64,000 bases of DNA from Corallochytrium limacisporum. Lineage: Eukaryota > Opisthokonta. Below the pieces are notes generated by a model. The model was not told the DNA's origin. It made no database searches and saw nothing but the letters and a program-made list of their open reading frames with translations. The position numbers were made by a program, and so were the translations under genes. Below are positions 59,261 to 64,000 of this stretch, piece after piece (within the stretch, counting starts at the first letter, position 1; each line of letters begins with the position of its first letter). The stretch is from assembly GCA_002811645.1 (NCBI GenBank), contig PDIP01000011.1:146099-210098 (forward strand). Direction: 5' to 3'.

Positions 59261-61807
59261 TGTTTCTGTTTGTGTTGGTCTGAGTTTTGTACTTTCTAAA
59301 TGTTGTCGTCTCCCGAAGGTGATTGCTATTTAACTCCCGAGAGGAAACTCTTCAAGAGAATCCTGTCCTTGTATCGTTTAAGTACCCAGAATTGCGACAT
59401 CTCGAGTCGGCACCTAAGTTTGTCCCCTCTGCCCTGCTCGTTGCCTGTACTTCGCCAGAATTTTTCGTCTAGCTCGAGATGAGCACCTCAGCTACACGTC
59501 TACGTGCAGCCACTTGTCCACATCCCCCTATGGCTCAGGTATAGTGAATCTCTTCAGCGCGACACTGCGACAAAGGACGCACCGGTGTCAGAAAAAAAAT
59601 GCAATTTTCTGACTTGCCCTGCGCCATTCTCAACGGTTCTTTCCCCCCCCTCCCCCGCCGCTTCCCCATTCCTTTCATCGTCCTTCTACTCTGTCCTCCC
59701 TAGGCGCCTACGTCTATTCATACATTTTGAATGCTTTCAAACACCCTCTTCCAGCATCTTCCGTTTTACCTGTCTTCCATTCGCAACAGAGCATCAGATA
59801 CACCCACATTGACGTAAATCCCCCACTTGTCGTACTGAAAGTACGGATTCAAAACACCCATTCTGGCACTTCTTATCTCAAATACATTGATATACACAAG
59901 ATGTGTGGCACAGTTCATGGTTCCAAACATGGGAAATTCCATACTAAGTGTTGGACATTTCTAGCAGGTTCCATTCCGATTTCACGGTTTTAGCTGACTA
60001 CTATCTCGGACTCATATCGAGAGCCCTCGATCACAGGTACGGTCACGGGTAACCATCAACCCACGCACAGTGCAGCCACCGGTCGCTCCACCAGTACACC
60101 AAGTTAGTTTCCTTACGGGCACCTCGCATAACTCAATATGGCGAACCATACCGATGCGATTCGAGTGAAAGAATCGGTTGCCTCTCGTTCTTGTACAGTT
60201 AGTGCAGCCCAGCCGATACCCAAACCACCTCCCCCCGGAGGGGTCCCATTTTCCCTATCTCTTTTCCTCCTTCCTGTCCGGGAGCCCTCGTTACAACCCA
60301 TTCGTAAGCATAGGTGTCATGTTATGGGAAAAAAAGTACTTACGACCTTCCTAGGCCGAACACAGCGGGTTTAGATAAGATGGGTGCCTTGCCAATTTCA
60401 GAAACCAATATCCCTTCCATCCAATCCGCAAGCAGCGTCGGAGAAACAACGTACAGCAGATACGTCCTACATGCTGGGCAGCTGCGAATTTAGAATCCTG
60501 AACCGCACAAAAGGTACCACAAGAGTCCTATCGTAGGGCCAACCATATGAGTAGGAGCATTGAGTAAGCACGCACGTCCAATGACAGCAAGGAATCTCCG
60601 GGACCCTCCGCTGCAGGAAGCAGTCGTCGCAAGGGGCCCAGAAAAAAAAATCCTTTCCCATTTCCTAGGTAAACTCGAAATCCCGTGCCCCGCTTCCTTT
60701 CCCTTGGTAAACTATTCTGAAAAAGGGAACGCAACCCCGAAGGGGACCACCACCAGAAGAAAGATTTTTCAATGGTTGAACCCCCCCCCCCCCGATGGCC
60801 CCCCCCCCGGGGGGAAAAACCGAAGGGTGTCTCTTTTTGCCCAGTTCTTTAGTAGCTATTTCTATATTTGGAAATGACTAAACAGTATTTCCTGCCAAAG
60901 GGAGCGACGCCGTGAGGGCATAGTATTTGTCGAAAATATTTACTTCAATCCCGTACTTTTCATATAGCGTCTGGTGTGATTCGTTTTTCAGATAAATACT
61001 AGCACAGGTACCCTCAGAAACCCACTCAGCAGCAATAAAATATACTGGGTTTTATATTATAGATCTCTATAAAAAATTGTAATAACATAATAAGTATTTT
61101 GTGTTCTGATCTAATATACGGATTCTTTTAAGCGGTTTTCTTTTGCCTTTACAGCTGTAGAGCTCTCTCTCTGCTCGCCAGATCACTCCCCCTCCGAAGA
61201 GGCCGCTGCTGCCGGTCCAAGTTAGAAAGAGCCCAAAACGACGAATGCCCGTGGTTGCGTTGCGTTTGTGACCTGGGTGAGCGCCCCGGTGGGCCAGAGA
61301 GGGCAAAAGACTTAGGAGCGGCCTGCCCCGCGCGGCCGGGGGGGGGGGGGGGGAGAAGACCCCAGAGGAAAAGGGGGGAGAAGCAAGCGCAAGATCCGGA
61401 GAGGCCTTCCGACCTGGAGAGCCAACATTTCGTCGGGCTACCGTTCGGACGGGCGACGGATCGCATGAGCAGGACCATTCACGAAAGGGCATTGGAAGGG
61501 CCCTAGAATGCGTTATCAGTGACTTTCTTGCTCTGTGGTTCATCGACACCAACAACGACACGCTGTCGATCTATGGGGAGCTACTTGTCGGGCAGGGACG
61601 ATATGTCATTCCTTGAAGTTTGAAAACGCGACAGGCAGAATACACTTTTAGCATAGCGTTCGATGCTTTGATTAATGGGAATAGATCAGGGGTTATTTAC
61701 TGGTGCTCTGTGGTCTGTGACTCCATGTGTGGGTTCTCCAGAATTAAAAATGCTTTTAAAGGGTAAAGTTGTGAGTTTTGATAATGTTAAGACTGTCTTT
61801 GGACCGC
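59261..61807. other. Intergenic region, membrane protein to PDS5
   Basis: No gene is confirmed. C/G palindromes lie at 60228-60245, 60780-60814 and 61332-61353. On the minus strand, 60494-60012 contains two open stretches (about 47 and 58 codons) that splice in phase if a GTAAGT donor at 60343 and an AG acceptor at 60190 (preceded by CTAAC) are used. This is a weak candidate gene. Confidence 0.45.
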
Positions 61808-64000
61808 TCAACGCCTCGCCCGGGTAGAAGCGCGTCGGCCAGAGTCTCCACGGATGATATTGCGCCTCTTCCCTGTGATCGGCGTCGACTTCGCAGTCGT
61901 ATTCATTGTGTTTACTGAAATCTCCCCGAGCACCCGACGAGAGCGCTTGGCGGGGACAACAGAAGCAGGGGATGATGACGATGCGGGATCAAAAGATTCT
62001 TGTGGGTTCTCATCATCGGACTCTGAGGCGCTTCGCTTTCGAGTACTACGGCTTCGTTTGCTGTCGTTGGCTCTACGCAAAGAACTGCGACGGGTTGAGC
62101 GTTCGGAGCTTCTGGCCTCCTGTGTTTCTTCGGGGGCCTCCTGCTGCTCCTCTTCCTCAAGCTCCATGCTCTCTTCGATCGTCTGACGGCGGCGAGCAGC
62201 ACGGGCTGCACGGTCGCTGACTGCGCTGGTTGGAGTAGGTGCGGAACTTGATGCGGCAGCTGGTGTCTCGGAAATTTCCACTTGTGAAACCTGCGTTTCA
62301 AATGCGGCAGCAGCAGGTGTGGACTCCTCGGTGTCCATTGGAACAGCGACAGAAGCCTGAGCGGGAGACTCCTGGGTGGACTTCTCCGGTGTTTCCGGTT
62401 CATAGGCGGCCCGATCGCGCCGAACCTCGTAACCAGATGGTAGACTGGGCATATCAACAACGGTCAGGGTCGTCTCGCGACGCTTAAAGTATGTACCGCT
62501 GACACCGGCTTTGGGCATGAGCTCCCATCGGGCCTGGGTCATAGTTGTTGAGGTGCTGGCCGTGTACTGGATTAGCGCCGAGGTCAGGGCGCACAGTATG
62601 TACAAATTATTGTCCAGGGTGTCGTCCTTGGCACTGAAATTCTTTAGAATGGTGGTCAGCACCGTTTGCATGAACTCAATCGAATGCTCCTTGGTCGATA
62701 ACACGGCTTCAATGAAGAACATAAGCGGGTCTTCCATTTCCCGTAGATCTTTGGGTTGGGTCAGATCGAGAGAACGCTTGCTGGCCTCTTTGGCCAGCAA
62801 AACCAACAAGAATTGCAGACCATTCTCGGGAAGGACAAGCAGTGCAGAACCAACGTTAGAGTTCATGCTCATCCACCGGGCCCGTTTGAGGGCCAGGCTC
62901 TGCTTCAGCGTAGCCCTAGCACTCTGTACCATGATATTACTGTACTTTCCGCTGTCCGAGTTGAAAGCGACAATACAGGGCATCACATCAAAGGCTACCG
63001 GACAATGGCGGGTCTGTTGACGTAGGACATTGACAAATGTCTCACGGACATAGATACTATCGTCCTGCAGGACATTGGCAATAGCAAACATGTAGTCCAG
63101 GTTCATTTGCGAACGCACAGCGCTCGAGGTCTGGGCCTTGATAACTCCTTTGGCTGCGGTCAGACGCAAGTGGCGACGCAGATGCACTGGAGTATCCTTG
63201 AGGCGGCACAATTCGCCGTGACCTTCGATGCAAGCGCGCAGGAGACGGAGAATAGAAATGCGTACGGTCTCATGGACAGTTTCCTTGTCATTGCCCCGCA
63301 GAATGTTGGTCATAAGCTTGAGAGCCTCTACACGAAGCGGGGGAAGCGCAGTGCTGGACATTTTTTCGCTTTCGTAGTCAATGTGCTTCTGTTCGTAGTC
63401 GATCTGACGAGGGAAGAAGCCATCGGCGTGCACACTCTTGGTTAGCCCAGGTACCACAAACTGAACGACCGCCTGCTGATAGACTTGCATGAAGTCTCTG
63501 ATGCGGTAGCGAGCACCCTTTGAGAGCACCAGCAGACCAGTCATGGCCTGCTTGACATTGCCATCGGCTGTTTCCATCTTTTCCAGACCTGTGTTCAGGA
63601 GATCTTCGGCCATGGCAGAGTCCGCCAGGGCGGTGTACAGAGCCTTGGAGAGCAGCTTCTGTGAGTGTACCGGGGTCGCGTCGTCAAAGAGAACGTCCCA
63701 GCAAACATCACGCAGGTTCTTAACTTGCTTATTATTACGGTTGTTTGTATGCACCAGAGCCAGGCACCGCAGCAGGGGAACATTCAGTGGAGCCATTGTT
63801 TCCGTACGCACGGACTTGTGCTTCTTTCGGCTGCCCTTGCGGGAAGATTTCTTGGCCGGTGTGGCACTTTCAATACTGTCTTTCAAGTATGTGGTGCTCA
63901 ACTTCAGGAACTGCGGCCCGCTGACCAGAGAGCGGTCAATTTCGGCCATTCGCCACACAAACTCGGACAGAAGATCAGCAACTGTGGCATCTTCCACGTT
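61808..64000 (-). CDS. PDS5: PDS5-like sister-chromatid cohesion protein, C-terminal part
   Basis: PDS5 binds cohesin and regulates its loading, release and acetylation. About 730 residues of the C-terminal portion are in the window; the frame is open to the right edge, so the N-terminus lies beyond it (the codon at 63997 is GTG, not a true start). The visible part is HEAT-like helical repeats (to about 480), including MNLDYMFAIANVLQDDSIYVRE. The segment IEAVLSTKEHS.EFMQTVLTTI, then NNLYILCALTSALIQ, parallels the end of the PDS5 repeat array. A disordered Ser/Glu/Arg-rich tail with basic RRS/KRSR patches follows, as in animal PDS5A/B. Identity rests on this layout and local similarity; another HEAT-repeat chromosomal protein is possible but less likely. 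Confidence 0.75.
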   Translation of the reverse strand, partial: NVEDATVADLLSEFVWRMAEIDRSLVSGPQFLKLSTTYLKDSIESATPAKKSSRKGSRKKHKSVRTETMAPLNVPLLRCLALVHTNNRNNKQVKNLRDVCWDVLFDDATPVHSQKLLSKALYTALADSAMAEDLLNTGLEKMETADGNVKQAMTGLLVLSKGARYRIRDFMQVYQQAVVQFVVPGLTKSVHADGFFPRQIDYEQKHIDYESEKMSSTALPPLRVEALKLMTNILRGNDKETVHETVRISILRLLRACIEGHGELCRLKDTPVHLRRHLRLTAAKGVIKAQTSSAVRSQMNLDYMFAIANVLQDDSIYVRETFVNVLRQQTRHCPVAFDVMPCIVAFNSDSGKYSNIMVQSARATLKQSLALKRARWMSMNSNVGSALLVLPENGLQFLLVLLAKEASKRSLDLTQPKDLREMEDPLMFFIEAVLSTKEHSIEFMQTVLTTILKNFSAKDDTLDNNLYILCALTSALIQYTASTSTTMTQARWELMPKAGVSGTYFKRRETTLTVVDMPSLPSGYEVRRDRAAYEPETPEKSTQESPAQASVAVPMDTEESTPAAAAFETQVSQVEISETPAAASSSAPTPTSAVSDRAARAARRRQTIEESMELEEEEQQEAPEETQEARSSERSTRRSSLRRANDSKRSRSTRKRSASESDDENPQESFDPASSSSPASVVPAKRSRRVLGEISVNTMNTTAKSTPITGKRRNIIRGDSGRRASTRARR

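Noticed and set aside
63995-63997. Start codon of PDS5 at the right edge
   Set aside because: The codon is GTG and the frame is open to the window end; PDS5 proteins are much longer, so the gene continues outside.
1-64000. CRISPR arrays, insertion sequences, rRNA genes, viral genes
   Set aside because: No spaced direct repeats, transposase or reverse-transcriptase motifs, rRNA-like sequence or viral protein signatures were seen.

Overview
The window looks like nuclear DNA from a gene-dense, intron-poor, single-celled opisthokont, most likely a unicellular holozoan. The evidence is the gene content: a C-terminal-Src-kinase-like tyrosine kinase (SH3-like, SH2 and kinase domains), a compact BRCA2, ARPC3, a heterotrimeric G-beta, an ACBD3/GCP60-like Golgi protein and an animal-type peroxisomal MFE2. 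There are no operons, and most proteins are encoded by one uninterrupted reading frame. A corallochytrean-type genome (few introns, tyrosine kinases) would fit, but that assignment is inference.

Layout, left to right. 1-3.39 kb has no recognised gene and is full of CT/GA/CA microsatellites. Then come G-beta (+, 3.4 kb), a divergent cyclin-fold protein (-, 4.7-5.6 kb), a SCYL1-like pseudokinase (-, 6.1-8.7 kb), ACBD3-like (+, 10.4-12.3 kb), enolase (-, 12.6-13.9 kb), an SLC25 mitochondrial carrier (-, 16.0-16.9 kb), uroporphyrinogen-III synthase (-, 17.7-18.5 kb) and ARPC3 (+, 19.4-19.9 kb). Next are an interrupted initiator tRNA-Met gene (-, 20.3-20.5 kb), the largest subunit of RNA polymerase I (+, 21.1-26.3 kb), ARP5 (-, 26.4-29.1 kb) and a P5B ATPase (-, 29.6-33.4 kb). 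An 873-base run of N lies at 34,951-35,823. After it come an unrecognised two-exon gene of about 1,209 codons (+, 36.1-39.9 kb), the CSK-like kinase (-, 40.2-43.1 kb), a leucine-rich-repeat protein (+, 46.3-47.4 kb), MFE2 with two SCP2 domains (+, 50.0-52.7 kb), BRCA2 (-, 52.8-56.7 kb), a small PPxY membrane protein (-, 58.8-59.3 kb) and the C-terminal part of PDS5 running off the right edge (-, 61.8-64.0 kb).

Convergent neighbours are packed tightly (about 90-290 bp between stop codons), while divergent pairs are separated by 0.8-3.3 kb. These long promoter-side gaps repeatedly carry C-run/G-run palindromes, purine tracts and microsatellites. The genes do not form one pathway. Several are housekeeping genes for nuclear or chromosome work (Pol I, INO80-type ARP5, BRCA2, PDS5), the others for signalling and metabolism.

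The most unusual item is the initiator tRNA-Met gene. Its 73-nt mature form can only be assembled by removing a 31-nt intron at the canonical 37/38 site and also a 57-nt insertion between the anticodon stem and the variable loop. Other notable items are an unrecognised Cys-rich protein with a predicted 5' exon, a carrier gene whose reading frame continues past its stop codon across a predicted intron, a tandem repeat inserted inside the ACBP domain, and the recurrent promoter-side C/G palindromes.
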